Shown here: positions 35,811-44,586 of the stretch, in pieces
Position numbering within the stretch: the first letter of the stretch is position 1
Layout of the letters: every line of letters starts with the position of its first letter
Assembly: GCA_051747265.1 (NCBI GenBank)
Contig: JBNJFY010000001.1
Location: 372,001-436,000 of the forward strand
Length of the DNA stretch: 64,000 nt
Direction of reading: 5' to 3'
Source of the DNA: JBNJFY01 sp051747265
Lineage (GTDB): Bacteria; Bacteroidota; Rhodothermia; Balneolales; Balneolaceae
Program-made: the position numbers and the translations under genes
Notes under the pieces: generated by a model
The model's database searches: none
What the model saw: the letters and a program-made list of their open reading frames with translations, nothing else
Told to the model about the DNA's origin: nothing

Positions 35811-37220
35811 CTATGCCGGTTCGGCTTTTAATTTCTGTTTGAAGTATTTCAGTACTTCTTTTAAAAACTGTTTTTCAGCGGCATCGGCTTGGATATTGAA
35901 CATGCCGAACAGCGTGTTGACCGCTGCATCAACTGGACTATACTTCAAGGCTGTTTTCGCTTGGCCAAATTGATTTAGTACCGGCTCAATCACTTCGGCT
36001 ACCTTAGTGGGGCCAATGTCATTTTGCTGGGCAAACTGGATTAGGCCGCGGGCAATGTTGATCCAAAATTCGGGGTGCGGGGTTAATTCTCGCTCATTCA
36101 GTTTGGCGATCTGATCATCTACAACGGCTTTCACTCCGGCCAGATCGGGGTTGCTAGATATGATCGCTTCCTGGGCTGTTTCTAAAATCTTGCTCATTGC
36201 CTGCTGGGCCAATTCCATCGGATCCAGTGTGTTTTGTTTGGGTTGTTCAGGTTGGTCGGGGGTATCAGATAGGGCAGCATCCGGTTGTTCCGCTTGGGGG
36301 TTAGGCCGTTGATCGGGATGGGATGATTCGGCCTGGTGGGGAGATGCACCGGATAGCTGCCCTGGAATTTGTTGGGGTGCCGGTGCTGGTTGTTCGCCCA
36401 TCACTTTGTTCAGAATAGGGGCCAACATCTGCATTACCTGGGGATTTTTAAGCGCGTCCTGCAACATCTTCTTAATGTCGAACGGCTCATCCAGATCGGC
36501 GTATTTCAATTCCTGCTGCAGCTCGAAATTCTCAAATTTCAGATCATCGATACGCTCTTTCAGTTCATCAATGCGTTCCTGCGTACGATCGGACTCACTG
36601 CGTAATTCCTTGTACTGCTTGCGCTCAATCTCCGCGATTTCCTCATTCAGTTCGCGGATCTTCCGGCTCTTTTCTTCCAGCTCTGATTTGTAGCTGTTGA
36701 TCTGCTTTTCAAGCAATTTCAGGTTTTGGGCAAATTCCTGGCGGGCTTCTTCTTTGGCTTCCTGCTTTACGCTGCGATAAAACTCATGTGATTCAGAAGC
36801 CGGTACCGATTTCTTGTTGCTTTCCGGTTCGGGATCGGAATGGTCTTGGATTGTAAAATCAACCGTGTGTTCGCTTTCCCCTTCGTATAGCCGTACCTGG
36901 TATTGTCCAGGGCCATATTGATCTTCTACATCCTCAATAGTTATGGGCTGGGATGATTCAATCTCTTGCTTACGCCGGTAGTAGGTGCCCTCTTTACGCA
37001 TCAGCGTTCCATAGAAAGGGAAATTCTCATGGATCCGCTTGGCGTTTATCAAGGGCTTGCTAGGTAGTACATTGTCGTTCTCTTGCTTAGATTCATTCTG
37101 GCTAGATTCTGCAAGGTCGCCACTGCGTAGCTTCTGCATGTGGCTACCAAATTGCGGTACCGACGTTTCACGGCCGGTAGCGCTCGTTCCGTTCCTTATA
37201 TGTCGCACTGATTCGCTCAT
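35811..37220 (-). CDS. Long coiled-coil scaffold-like protein
   Basis: About 469 aa from the ATG at 37220 (a GTG at 37235 is possible). It has a disordered N-terminus, a small beta-rich region (YGPGQYQVRLYEGESEHTVDF), then an uninterrupted coiled coil of ~120 residues (QEAKEEARQEFAQNLKLLEKQINSYKSEL...), a Pro/Gln-rich linker (GEQPAPAPQQIPGQL, HPDQRPNPQAEQPD) and a helical C-terminus. It may be a scaffolding, assembly or genome-binding protein. No family recognised. Confidence 0.55.
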   Translation of the reverse strand: MSESVRHIRNGTSATGRETSVPQFGSHMQKLRSGDLAESSQNESKQENDNVLPSKPLINAKRIHENFPFYGTLMRKEGTYYRRKQEIESSQPITIEDVEDQYGPGQYQVRLYEGESEHTVDFTIQDHSDPEPESNKKSVPASESHEFYRSVKQEAKEEARQEFAQNLKLLEKQINSYKSELEEKSRKIRELNEEIAEIERKQYKELRSESDRTQERIDELKERIDDLKFENFELQQELKYADLDEPFDIKKMLQDALKNPQVMQMLAPILNKVMGEQPAPAPQQIPGQLSGASPHQAESSHPDQRPNPQAEQPDAALSDTPDQPEQPKQNTLDPMELAQQAMSKILETAQEAIISSNPDLAGVKAVVDDQIAKLNERELTPHPEFWINIARGLIQFAQQNDIGPTKVAEVIEPVLNQFGQAKTALKYSPVDAAVNTLFGMFNIQADAAEKQFLKEVLKYFKQKLKAEPA

Positions 37221-37355
37221 CTGCCATACAATCACGGCAAATCAGCGTTTAAACGAAATAGGCAAGGATTATTCTGGAATGATGTGGAAGGATTGGGAAC
37301 CGGTGGGAGGTGTTTGAAAACATTACATACGCAATTGGAAAGAAAGGGATCTCAT

Positions 37356-38234
37356 TTGACGGAGTGGGACAAATCAAATATTTCAAATTTCCAGAAAAAT
37401 TCTGTAAGTACGGAATTCCAGGGAGACGAATTAAATATAAACTGCGGAATAAACACCTTAGTTAGCTATTACGATATGAATGCAGCTGAACGAATTCACT
37501 CATTACTTTTAGAGATAAACCATCACAGTACCAATAAAAGTGCTGAAGAGGGGTGGTCAGACTTATTTAATATCAGCTCAGTAGGTTTAGACAGACACCA
37601 GAAGGTGGTTGCTATAATAGATAGCTTGCGAATTGAAATAAATAAGCTCGATGCTCAATGTGAGCAAAACAATATTTCAGAAAAGCTTTATAAAGACAAC
37701 ATCAAAAGACTTAAGCGATTTATTGAACCTAAATTACTAAGTAAACACTGGAGTGAAACAAAAAAAATCATAACTCCTGAATTATTAGTTGCCTTAGAAA
37801 ATCAAGCTGATAGAATTGGAGAAATTGAGCCCGTAATTGAAACGGATGAATTAAATACGGCAATCAATCAAATCAATAATTTCCTTAGCGAACTATATCA
37901 GTCCAAAATGGATGAAAGTTTAATTCAATTCATTGCAGATATTTTGAATCACATCAAAATATCTCTGATGAAAGCTAAGATTAATGGTGTAGAAATTTTC
38001 GGTGACTCTATTAAGAGTATCATTGGTAAATTAATGGCTCATCCAGAATTCACTGATGTCCTAAAAGATGCAAAAGAAGGAACAAACAAAAATAAGTTCT
38101 GGACTGAAATAACTTCTTCTATTGATTGGATGAAAACACAATTCGATAGGGGTGAATTCGTAGGTAGAGTATTCCTATTATCAAGCCGACTTGGTGCGTA
38201 TTTGCCTACTATAAGCGATTCAATAGATATTTAA
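37356..38234 (+). CDS. Opposite-strand AT-rich cargo gene, unknown
   Basis: A 292-aa protein if begun at the TTG at 37356, which has AAAGGGAT upstream; the frame is open back to 37284 and an ATG lies at 37476. It is almost all helical (IDSLRIEINKLDAQCEQNNISEKLYKDNIKRLKRFIEP...) and visibly more AT-rich than the flanks. It is the only plus-strand gene between 17.7 and 46.2 kb, wedged between the assembly and replication genes. It looks like acquired cargo; a role in defence or exclusion is only a guess. Confidence 0.55.
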   Translation: MTEWDKSNISNFQKNSVSTEFQGDELNINCGINTLVSYYDMNAAERIHSLLLEINHHSTNKSAEEGWSDLFNISSVGLDRHQKVVAIIDSLRIEINKLDAQCEQNNISEKLYKDNIKRLKRFIEPKLLSKHWSETKKIITPELLVALENQADRIGEIEPVIETDELNTAINQINNFLSELYQSKMDESLIQFIADILNHIKISLMKAKINGVEIFGDSIKSIIGKLMAHPEFTDVLKDAKEGTNKNKFWTEITSSIDWMKTQFDRGEFVGRVFLLSSRLGAYLPTISDSIDI

Positions 38235-38237
38235 ATT

Positions 38238-38420
38238 TCACCACTTCCCTTTTGGACAGTTCTCTTCCTCATACTTCACCTTAGCCTTAACAAAGCATCC
38301 GCATTCTTTACACTGCATGGTTGGCCGGAATAGTTTGGGGCATTGGGTACAAGTGTATAACCGCACTTCGCGTTTCCACTCCGGTACCCGGTTGTTTTTG
38401 AAGATGTTGCTGATACCCAT
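38238..38420 (-). CDS. Small zinc-ribbon protein
   Basis: A 60-aa protein with CTQCPKLFRPTMQCKECGCF, two CxxC pairs, and a last Cys in EENCPKGKW. It looks like phage zinc-finger proteins of the early region. It is 3 bases from the upstream gene's stop. Confidence 0.55.
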   Translation of the reverse strand: MGISNIFKNNRVPEWKREVRLYTCTQCPKLFRPTMQCKECGCFVKAKVKYEEENCPKGKW

Positions 38421-38422
38421 AG

Positions 38423-38683
38423 TTAGCCCTCCACAAATTTTGCCTTCTCTTTCCGGATGATCTCACGTACTACGTACCTTGGGATCCGTCTCATAGACCG
38501 CCTTTGATACCTAAAGTTATTCCCGATCGCTTTGATCCGGTTCTTAATCTTTGGGTAAAGCGTGTCGTAATAGAGGGTCTTACTGATCTGCAACTCCTCC
38601 TCTACCATGTGCCGCGCCTGGGTAGGTGTTAATAACTCGATCGCGTCGATCTGCTCCTCGTCGAATAAATCTGGTTGCTTCAT
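38423..38683 (-). CDS. Small basic helical protein, DNA-binding candidate
   Basis: The start is set at the ATG at 38683 because AGGGAA lies directly upstream; the frame runs open further back but would run into the preceding repeat region. The 86-aa product (MKQPDLFDEEQIDAIELL) has an apparent helix-turn-helix (TPTQARHMVEEELQISKTLYYDTL) and a basic tail (KNRIKAIGNNFRYQRRSMRRIPR). A phage regulator or packaging accessory is possible. Confidence 0.5.
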   Translation of the reverse strand: MKQPDLFDEEQIDAIELLTPTQARHMVEEELQISKTLYYDTLYPKIKNRIKAIGNNFRYQRRSMRRIPRYVVREIIRKEKAKFVEG

Positions 38684-38762
38684 TTTCCCTGTCTTAGATT
38701 GCTGCGTTTTTTCGGTTCTCAATCGACTGCTGCAGCTTTTCAGTGTGTCAGTGTTCAGTGTC

Positions 38763-38803
38763 TCAAAATTCAAAATCGGGGCCTGCGGTATTTTGAATTT
38801 TGA
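38763..38803. terminator. 14-bp perfect inverted repeat over the end of the MazG-like gene
   Basis: TCAAAATTCAAAAT at 38763-38776 and ATTTTGAATTTTGA at 38790-38803 pair exactly, 13-base loop. It includes the stop codon and last codons of the MazG-like gene and is followed by stuttering CAGTG words. Terminator or repeat-element end are both possible. Confidence 0.45.
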
Positions 38804-39140
38804 AGGTTCCGGGGGTTTTGTTGGTGTAGAATCGTTGCTCTAGCATTCGTTCGGGTAGATTATCGAGGTATCGAACGGCCATTGCTCCGGTTTGGATAGC
38901 TTCGGTGGTAATTGGGTCGTACGTCTCTAATTCGTATGTAAATTGCAGGGCGGCTTTTACTGCTTCGCCGGCTTCCTCTGCTATGATAGCTGTTTGGTGT
39001 ACCGGATCGGCAGGCCAGTTTGGGAATTTTCGCTCTGCCCTGGACAGCTCGTTTGTTATGGCTACCAGTGCCATTAATACGTTTGTTGGCTTGCTTTGTA
39101 ATTCGACTAATAAGGCTGCTTTTAGAGCTTCTTTCTCCAT
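38763..39140 (-). CDS. MazG-like nucleotide pyrophosphohydrolase candidate
   Basis: A 125-aa all-helical protein with ELSRAERKFPNWPADPVHQTAIIAEEAGEAVKAALQF, which matches the EExxE-type metal site of MazG-like phage proteins. Such enzymes hydrolyse (d)NTPs or (p)ppGpp. It is the first gene after the iteron region. Its stop lies inside a 14-bp inverted repeat that may act as a terminator. Confidence 0.6.
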   Translation of the reverse strand: MEKEALKAALLVELQSKPTNVLMALVAITNELSRAERKFPNWPADPVHQTAIIAEEAGEAVKAALQFTYELETYDPITTEAIQTGAMAVRYLDNLPERMLEQRFYTNKTPGTFKIQNTAGPDFEF

Positions 39141-39255
39141 GCTTAATCTTCGTTTAAACGATTCTGATAAGGAATTAACTTTTAGGCCTTCTGACTTAAA
39201 TTATTTAGGCACCCTGCTTTAGGGTGTGTGTGAAAGCAAAGTGGTGCTTGACAAA

Positions 39256-39457
39256 TCTAACCTTCTAACCATTTTCGATAAGTCCTTGTTTTTATTGACT
39301 TATTCTTGGTTAGAAACATGGTTAGAAACGGGATTTTGTTTCTAACCCAAATCTAACCATTCTAACCACTTTCTAACCCTTTTCTAACCATAAACCTAAC
39401 CATTACTAAGTATAAGTATATCAATAACTTAGAGTATCTATTTATGGTTTGGTTAGA
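39256..39457. other. Iteron array, probable replication origin
   Basis: Ten exact copies of TCTAACC occur here, seven on the plus strand and three as GGTTAGA on the minus, plus one CCTAACC variant. Starts at 39341, 39352, 39361, 39372, 39383 and 39395 are 9-12 bp apart, close to one helical turn. GGTTAGAAAC and GTTTCTAACC (39320-39347) form a perfect inverted repeat. An AT-rich stretch (39400-39480) with CTAAGT/ACTTAG at 39406/39427 follows. It lies between the primase-helicase and the MazG-like gene, in the only large intergenic space of the element, as expected of an origin. The region 39141-39513 has no gene otherwise. Confidence 0.7.
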
Positions 39458-39513
39458 CAATTTTTCGTAAAAATTCTCTCGTTTACACATTTTCCCGGCT
39501 TGCCTAAAAAATT

Positions 39514-42276
39514 TTAGAATGGGATGTCTTTTTCGTCTCGATTTTCCACTTCATCATTTTCATACTTCTGCAAGGTTTTTTGAGCATCTTCGGTTGGTGG
39601 AAATAGGTCCGTTAACATGTTATCCGGTTTGGCCACATATTGGTATGGTATGATGTAGCTGTGAATTGGTTTGTTGATATCCACCCGCTGGTGGTCGCGA
39701 TCGTAATAGCTGCCGTACCACTTCCGAGTGTCCACCTCAAATCCTCCGCATTGCTGAAAGTAGTTTTTCAGAATTTCCCGGAACTGATTCATACTTAGAG
39801 CCTTATCTCTACGATATCTTTCGTAGGTAGTATGGAGTTGGCCCAGGTGTACATATAATTCTTTCTTACTGTCGCTGTAATGGTATTGCCAGCACTCTTT
39901 GACCTCACCGGCACTGGCCAAGTATGCCAGCTGGTTGAGTAGCGTGTTGTCTTTCTGGTTCTTCCTGGATGAAGCGAAGCGATCTAATAGCTCTTCATAC
40001 ATAAACCGACGGAAATCCGGATCCTGCCCAAACACCAACTCATAGCATGCTAAAAGCCGTGTGTAATTGTCTGTTAACCGGTGCTCAACGGCGTAACGCT
40101 GTGGATCCTGCTTGGTAGCCTTCTCAAGCTCCTTCTTCAAGGCAGCATACCGTTGTTCGGCCATATCTTTAATTTTGGACCGCTTTTCCTCGGTCTGATC
40201 CAATAACAGCTTTACCGTGATTTTGGATAGCTCATTCAAGTGATTGGTAAACCACTTAAATACCGAATCATCTTCTGATCGGAATTCTTTGCGATACTGG
40301 AAGTAGATCATCCGGCTTTCGGTGGCATCGGCTTGATCAACATCCAGGTTAATCCGGTAATTGGATGTAAATGATAAAGTAGATCGAATAGGGCTGTATT
40401 TATTCCGGCCACGGCGATCTACATCGGATACCTGGCGGGATGTCCGGTGGTAGTAGCTATTTATATTCTGATAATCGATCTGAGCACTTTCGGGATTATA
40501 TTCATCGTAGCAGACCGGCAAGCTGCTATACATGCCCAACTTGTTTTCCAGAGCGGGAATCGACACGGTGTTCCCTTTGGTTTCCTCTGTGTTGTGAAGC
40601 CCAAAAAATGCTCTCAGAATAGTATTGAAGTAGGTCGTTTTTCCGGATCCCTTTGGACCATGCACATAGAACATGACCGTGTGGCCATTAATATCATTGG
40701 CATGATAGAGCTGTTTCTCATATAGATGATAAATCACGTAACCCAGTAGCAGCTTACCGTAATTTTCGGCATAGCTAGACTCATCACCACCCCCGACCAA
40801 CGTTAAAAATTTCTCTTTTACCTCTCCCAATAAACGTTCTGCCCCTTCAATATCTGTATTGACAAAGGGGGCTAACTTATATTTCTCATCATCATTCTTA
40901 TATAGTGGCAGTGTAAAGCCGGTCCGTTCATCGATAATAAATTCTTCATCATCATTGGGCTCAATAATCTCACCTTCTTGATCATTCCACGGTGGGCACA
41001 CTACCGCATTCCCAAACAGCCAATAGGGGCGCTTTGATTTGTCCTGGATCCAACCTAAATGATCGGGCCGGCGAACAATGGGCTTATCAAAATTATTGAG
41101 TAACCATTTAAATAGACTAAGAGGCTTAGTTTTGTTGCTACGGTATTGAAAAATCTCCCCAGTAGTATACGGCCGGATTGCTTTATAAAATGAACGTGTG
41201 TCGTCTAAGGTCTCTGGCGGAATCTCTATCGTGTCGGTGGTATGCACTTTTCCCCGATCCACTTCCCGAATTTTTATATAGAATATCCGGCCATCTTGAT
41301 CATCATACACCACCGAACGGATATCGATCGCAAAATCGGCAATGATCTTGTGATCTTCCCGATCATAGAGTTTATGATCCTTTTCTATGTACCGATCGAG
41401 ATTCAGTACTTCATCTTCGGGATCAAATTCAGGCTCTCCATCTTCCTGGGTAAATTCATCGGTATTAAAAGCCAACTCCAATAATTCATCTTTGGATCCA
41501 CCTTGCATCAACCAGTCGGTAACATCTTCTTTCTCTTTAAGTCCAGGTAGGTTTAAAATTTTTACTGATTTCGCGTTGCCCAATAATTCCTTGGCCACTG
41601 CAACAGCATGATTCCTCCCTGGTTTATCATTATCCGGGAGAATTATCACCTCTGCCCCCTCCAGCGTTTGGGTATGGTCATCATCCCATTTTCCTGCACC
41701 CATGGGATTGGTGGTGGCCACTAATCCGCGGTTGATTAAATTACTGGCATCCTTCTCCCCTTCAACTAGGAATATCGGTTGGCCATTCTCTTTGGCCTCT
41801 AGCACCATGGGTAACTTGTATAACACTCGACAAACACCGCGCAAATTCCATATCCAACCACCTTTCCCATCCGGTTGCCGCTGTCGAAAGTCCTTGGGTT
41901 GGAAGCGGATCCCCTGAAATAATAGTTTCCCTTCTTCATCAGTGTAATCGTAGGTACTCACGATCTTCTTTTTCTTCTTCCTCCGGTAGGGGTTGTCGGT
42001 TTCATCCGGAAAGAGTACCTCGAAATTCAGATTCAGCGCTTTAAGAATATCCTCAATGTGGCAACCGGCATGGCAATTCATTAGCACCTTGCCACCTTTC
42101 CCCTGGGAAACGGATAAACTGGCTTGCTTATCATCATGCGCTGGGCATTGTGCCTGGCATCCGTTACTCCGCGGTCGGATGCTGGATCCAACATTCTTGA
42201 GCGCATTCATTACGCGATCTAATGGTTCTGTATTGGTCATAATAAATTGGGTTGTGCAATGTGACAGACAAATCAT
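39514..42276 (-). CDS. Primase-helicase (CHC2-like zinc, TOPRIM, SF3/D5-like ATPase)
   Basis: A 920-aa protein. Zinc-binding region near residues 40-72 (C44PxH47DD... C68 and C72), then a TOPRIM nuclease/primase core with LVEGEKDASNL (E172) and LPDNDKPG (D215/D217). A linker rich in Asp/Glu follows and then a superfamily-3/D5-like helicase with Walker A YVHGPKGSGKTT near residue 540 and downstream arginine-rich helical parts. The start could be the ATG at 42276 (AAGG upstream) or the one at 42240. It should prime and unwind the element's DNA, and the nearby iterons are its likely binding site. Confidence 0.85.
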   Translation of the reverse strand: MICLSHCTTQFIMTNTEPLDRVMNALKNVGSSIRPRSNGCQAQCPAHDDKQASLSVSQGKGGKVLMNCHAGCHIEDILKALNLNFEVLFPDETDNPYRRKKKKKIVSTYDYTDEEGKLLFQGIRFQPKDFRQRQPDGKGGWIWNLRGVCRVLYKLPMVLEAKENGQPIFLVEGEKDASNLINRGLVATTNPMGAGKWDDDHTQTLEGAEVIILPDNDKPGRNHAVAVAKELLGNAKSVKILNLPGLKEKEDVTDWLMQGGSKDELLELAFNTDEFTQEDGEPEFDPEDEVLNLDRYIEKDHKLYDREDHKIIADFAIDIRSVVYDDQDGRIFYIKIREVDRGKVHTTDTIEIPPETLDDTRSFYKAIRPYTTGEIFQYRSNKTKPLSLFKWLLNNFDKPIVRRPDHLGWIQDKSKRPYWLFGNAVVCPPWNDQEGEIIEPNDDEEFIIDERTGFTLPLYKNDDEKYKLAPFVNTDIEGAERLLGEVKEKFLTLVGGGDESSYAENYGKLLLGYVIYHLYEKQLYHANDINGHTVMFYVHGPKGSGKTTYFNTILRAFFGLHNTEETKGNTVSIPALENKLGMYSSLPVCYDEYNPESAQIDYQNINSYYHRTSRQVSDVDRRGRNKYSPIRSTLSFTSNYRINLDVDQADATESRMIYFQYRKEFRSEDDSVFKWFTNHLNELSKITVKLLLDQTEEKRSKIKDMAEQRYAALKKELEKATKQDPQRYAVEHRLTDNYTRLLACYELVFGQDPDFRRFMYEELLDRFASSRKNQKDNTLLNQLAYLASAGEVKECWQYHYSDSKKELYVHLGQLHTTYERYRRDKALSMNQFREILKNYFQQCGGFEVDTRKWYGSYYDRDHQRVDINKPIHSYIIPYQYVAKPDNMLTDLFPPTEDAQKTLQKYENDEVENRDEKDIPF

Positions 42277-42331
42277 CGATGCCTTGGGTTAGTCCAAGGC
42301 CAGAACGCTTGATTAGGGGTTAATTCGGCGT

Positions 42332-42574
42332 TCAAGGTGGTTGTTTTTGCGCGGGTGGCTTCGGACTCCGCGTCGATGTCAAGGTTTTCTTATTGGGGGG
42401 TGCGGGGGGCTTGTAAAAGGTATATTTGCATTCAGTTGATACAAAGGTCACCGGCTCCGGTCCTATCGGACCTTCACCGGCGGTTTTATGATGATTGATA
42501 CCGTGACCGGGGGAAAGGGTTGGCTGGTCGTGCAAACGGTTTATAGGCTGAATATCGGCTCCAAAATTTCGCAT
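42332..42574 (-). CDS. Possible small Pro-rich protein, doubtful
   Basis: An 80-aa open frame with a Pro/Lys-rich C-terminus (YKPPAPPNKKTLTSTRSPKPP) in the 328-bp space between the primase and the next genes. The surrounding sequence has a CCTTGG/CCAAGG hairpin near 42281 and no clear ribosome site. Coding is uncertain; if not a gene, this stretch may be regulatory. Confidence 0.25.
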   Translation of the reverse strand: MRNFGADIQPINRLHDQPTLSPGHGINHHKTAGEGPIGPEPVTFVSTECKYTFYKPPAPPNKKTLTSTRSPKPPAQKQPP

Positions 42575-42604
42575 CTGCGGGGTGAACTCCGTCGGATGAA
42601 TGGT

Positions 42605-42832
42605 TTAGTACAAGCTGATTTCCGCGTATCGAATGATTTCGGCATCCAAGAGATTTAACCATCCCTTTTTGTTATAGAAATAAGCCGTGTCCGGGAACAC
42701 TTCCCCTTCACAGGTTTTCACCTCAACGAGATACCATCCGGATTCCCTGGGCTTGGTGGCCGGATCCTTGGGATCAAGCCAACGACCCGCTGCAGAAAAC
42801 TGATTCTGTTTTGTAATCTCCATAGAACTCAT
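42605..42832 (-). CDS. Small early protein, resembles DUF551-type
   Basis: From the ATG at 42832 (42823 is an alternative) this gives 75 aa: SAAGRWLDPKDPATKPRESGWYLVEVKTCEGEVFPDTAYFYNKKGWLNLL. The pattern of a Trp, a 'WYLVEV' strand and a C-terminal Tyr/Glu segment resembles DUF551-like phage proteins. It overlaps the preceding small secreted gene by about 59 bases in another frame, so one of the two starts may be wrong. Confidence 0.4.
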   Translation of the reverse strand: MSSMEITKQNQFSAAGRWLDPKDPATKPRESGWYLVEVKTCEGEVFPDTAYFYNKKGWLNLLDAEIIRYAEISLY

Positions 42833-43025
42833 AATGGCAGTTTGGGTTGATGTGTGTTGGTTGTTCGACAACGTTACTTCCCGAAGGTGGTCTGTAGTCT
42901 TGAAATTGTTCATTTTTAATGACCTGTTGATTGTAAATTTCCCCCTCAAAGCTATCTGTAATAGCTGTGTGACTGGTTGCAGTTATATTTAGAATTATTA
43001 AGATGCTGCAGAATTTCTTCTTCAT
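42774..43025 (-). CDS. Small secreted or membrane-anchored protein
   Basis: An 83-aa protein starting at an ATG with GGAGA 7 bases upstream. The N-terminus MKKKFCSILIILNITATSHTA looks like a signal peptide; the rest is polar with Cys (PNCHYEFYGDY, ESVFCSG). Unknown function; it may act at the cell envelope in infected or lysogenic cells. Confidence 0.5.
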   Translation of the reverse strand: MKKKFCSILIILNITATSHTAITDSFEGEIYNQQVIKNEQFQDYRPPSGSNVVEQPTHINPNCHYEFYGDYKTESVFCSGSLA

Positions 43026-43148
43026 TGGATTGTCTCCATTTATGTTAATTCTAGTTCATTGCTTAATTATCAGCGAAATAGATTTTCCGCGAATTAAGCT
43101 TTTATTCATTTATAAATAGAGGCAACTCATTTTTTTTATCGATTTTTT

Positions 43149-43586
43149 TTAAACCCTGGTTATTAGTTGCTGATTGGCGTATTCCTTGGCGATTTTAGAT
43201 GCTTCGATCGCTATTCCAGTAGGAGGCATCCAAATTCCCGGTCCGATAAATTCCCAATTGGCATTCAGCTTGGCCTGGTCCACATACTGTAGGTGCTCGA
43301 TACCAAAATTCATGTGGATTTTGACGCGATCGGGAATGCTATAATTCAGCGCTGGAGTGTTTGCCTTGAATCGCTGTTGAAACAGTCGATAGGTTCCATC
43401 TTGGCGATTGGTGTCCGGGAACATCTTTATGCAGGATCCAAGCATGAAATCACCGTAGCGATACACAAAGATGCTTTCATACATATTGTATGGTTGATCA
43501 CTGATTTTGCTGTAATCGGGGATCTGTAGTTTTGGTCCTAATGCCTCAAAGAATTGATCATTGAATGGTTCTGTAATCTCCATCAC
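43149..43586 (-). CDS. Hypothetical early protein
   Basis: A 145-aa protein (QIPDYSKISDQPYNMYESIFVYRYGDFMLGSCIKMFPDTNRQ..., ANWEFIGPGIWMPPTGIAIEASKIAKEYANQ). Four-base overlap (ATGA type) with the PolX-like gene indicates a joint transcript. No family recognised. Confidence 0.5.
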   Translation of the reverse strand: MMEITEPFNDQFFEALGPKLQIPDYSKISDQPYNMYESIFVYRYGDFMLGSCIKMFPDTNRQDGTYRLFQQRFKANTPALNYSIPDRVKIHMNFGIEHLQYVDQAKLNANWEFIGPGIWMPPTGIAIEASKIAKEYANQQLITRV

Positions 43587-44146
43587 ACGGCCCTCCGTAT
43601 TACTTGGGCTCCATCCTCGTTGCGCTCCACCGGGGGAACCGCGCGATCAAAGCCCAGGAATTGAAACAGTTCTTTTTCCTCCGCAAACCGGTACGGCCCA
43701 CCGTTACCCTCTCGCTCATAAAGGGCTAAATTCTTGCTCCGGTATCCGCGCTCTTTCCAAAGCCAACCCATAGAGGCTACATAGGCTGAAGATCCGGTTC
43801 GGATGAATAGGTTCATCCCGAAATCTTGTCGATCGCACATGTACAGATCGATGGGCAATCCCATGTGGGTAAAGCGGATATTCTTTGGACCTGAGACTTT
43901 GGTCAAATAGTTCTTATCCACATAGTGCTTTAGTAGATTCTCCTGGCCGGATCCGAACAGATTGCCCTGGTCGGTGGTGCCGCGTTTAGGGATGGCCACC
44001 AATTCCAGATCTCCGATCCATTGGCATTGCCGTCGGTAGGATCCTGCTACCTCGATGCGTTCACAGTGGGGTTCCAATCGTTCCTTAAGATCTTCCCAGA
44101 CTAGCGTCACTGCTTCGTACTTGGTCTTATTTCCCTGACTCATCAC
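43583..44146 (-). CDS. DNA polymerase beta-like nucleotidyltransferase domain protein
   Basis: A 187-aa protein with the Pol-beta superfamily signature VAGSYRRQCQWIGDLELVAIPK, corresponding to GSxRRxxxxxGDxDxL with the second acidic residue as Glu, and a later acidic position in LPIDLYMCDRQDFGM. Helix-hairpin-helix parts and the thumb of full PolX are absent. A role in gap repair or terminal transfer during viral replication is possible. The motif is clear; activity is unproven. Confidence 0.65.
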   Translation of the reverse strand: MMSQGNKTKYEAVTLVWEDLKERLEPHCERIEVAGSYRRQCQWIGDLELVAIPKRGTTDQGNLFGSGQENLLKHYVDKNYLTKVSGPKNIRFTHMGLPIDLYMCDRQDFGMNLFIRTGSSAYVASMGWLWKERGYRSKNLALYEREGNGGPYRFAEEKELFQFLGFDRAVPPVERNEDGAQVIRRAV

Positions 44147-44366
44147 TGCCTCCCTTCTCTGGTTCTATCCGTGCCGGCTCATGACATTTTAGGCAGACAA
44201 TTCCCTGGGGAATTACGGCTAATTCTCTTTTTCCGGATTCGGACATTACCGGTGAAATGATATTCAGATTATTGATTTGAATGAACTCGGTGGATCCACA
44301 ATTACATTTGATCTGCTTGATTCCGGTGGATCCATTGTTTTGACTGATTGGTGTTACCTTATCCAT
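44127..44366 (-). CDS. Small zinc-ribbon protein
   Basis: A 79-aa protein with CNCGS and CLKCHEP, a two-pair zinc ribbon. It overlaps both neighbours by a few bases, typical of an early operon. Function unknown. Confidence 0.5.
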   Translation of the reverse strand: MDKVTPISQNNGSTGIKQIKCNCGSTEFIQINNLNIISPVMSESGKRELAVIPQGIVCLKCHEPARIEPEKGGSDESGK

Positions 44367-44586
44367 GGCGGTTATCCTTAACTATGACTTTTGGTCTGCG
44401 TGATGTGGTGAAATCGGCTACGGTTTGAGCGGATTCCGCAGAAAGCTTTATCCGCCGATATTCGGCTTGGATTACATTTTCCAGTTCTCCGCTCACTTCC
44501 TCCGGACGATCGGGCATCAGGCGTAAAAACAGTTCGCGAAAGGTGCCGTATCCTTCGTGCTCGATATGATATTTCCGATCGCTCAC
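44359..44586 (-). CDS. Hypothetical early protein
   Basis: A 75-aa protein (YGTFRELFLRLMPDRPEEVSGELENVIQAEYRRIKLS). Mostly helical, no membrane segment. Overlaps both neighbours. Unknown. Confidence 0.45.
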   Translation of the reverse strand: MSDRKYHIEHEGYGTFRELFLRLMPDRPEEVSGELENVIQAEYRRIKLSAESAQTVADFTTSRRPKVIVKDNRHG

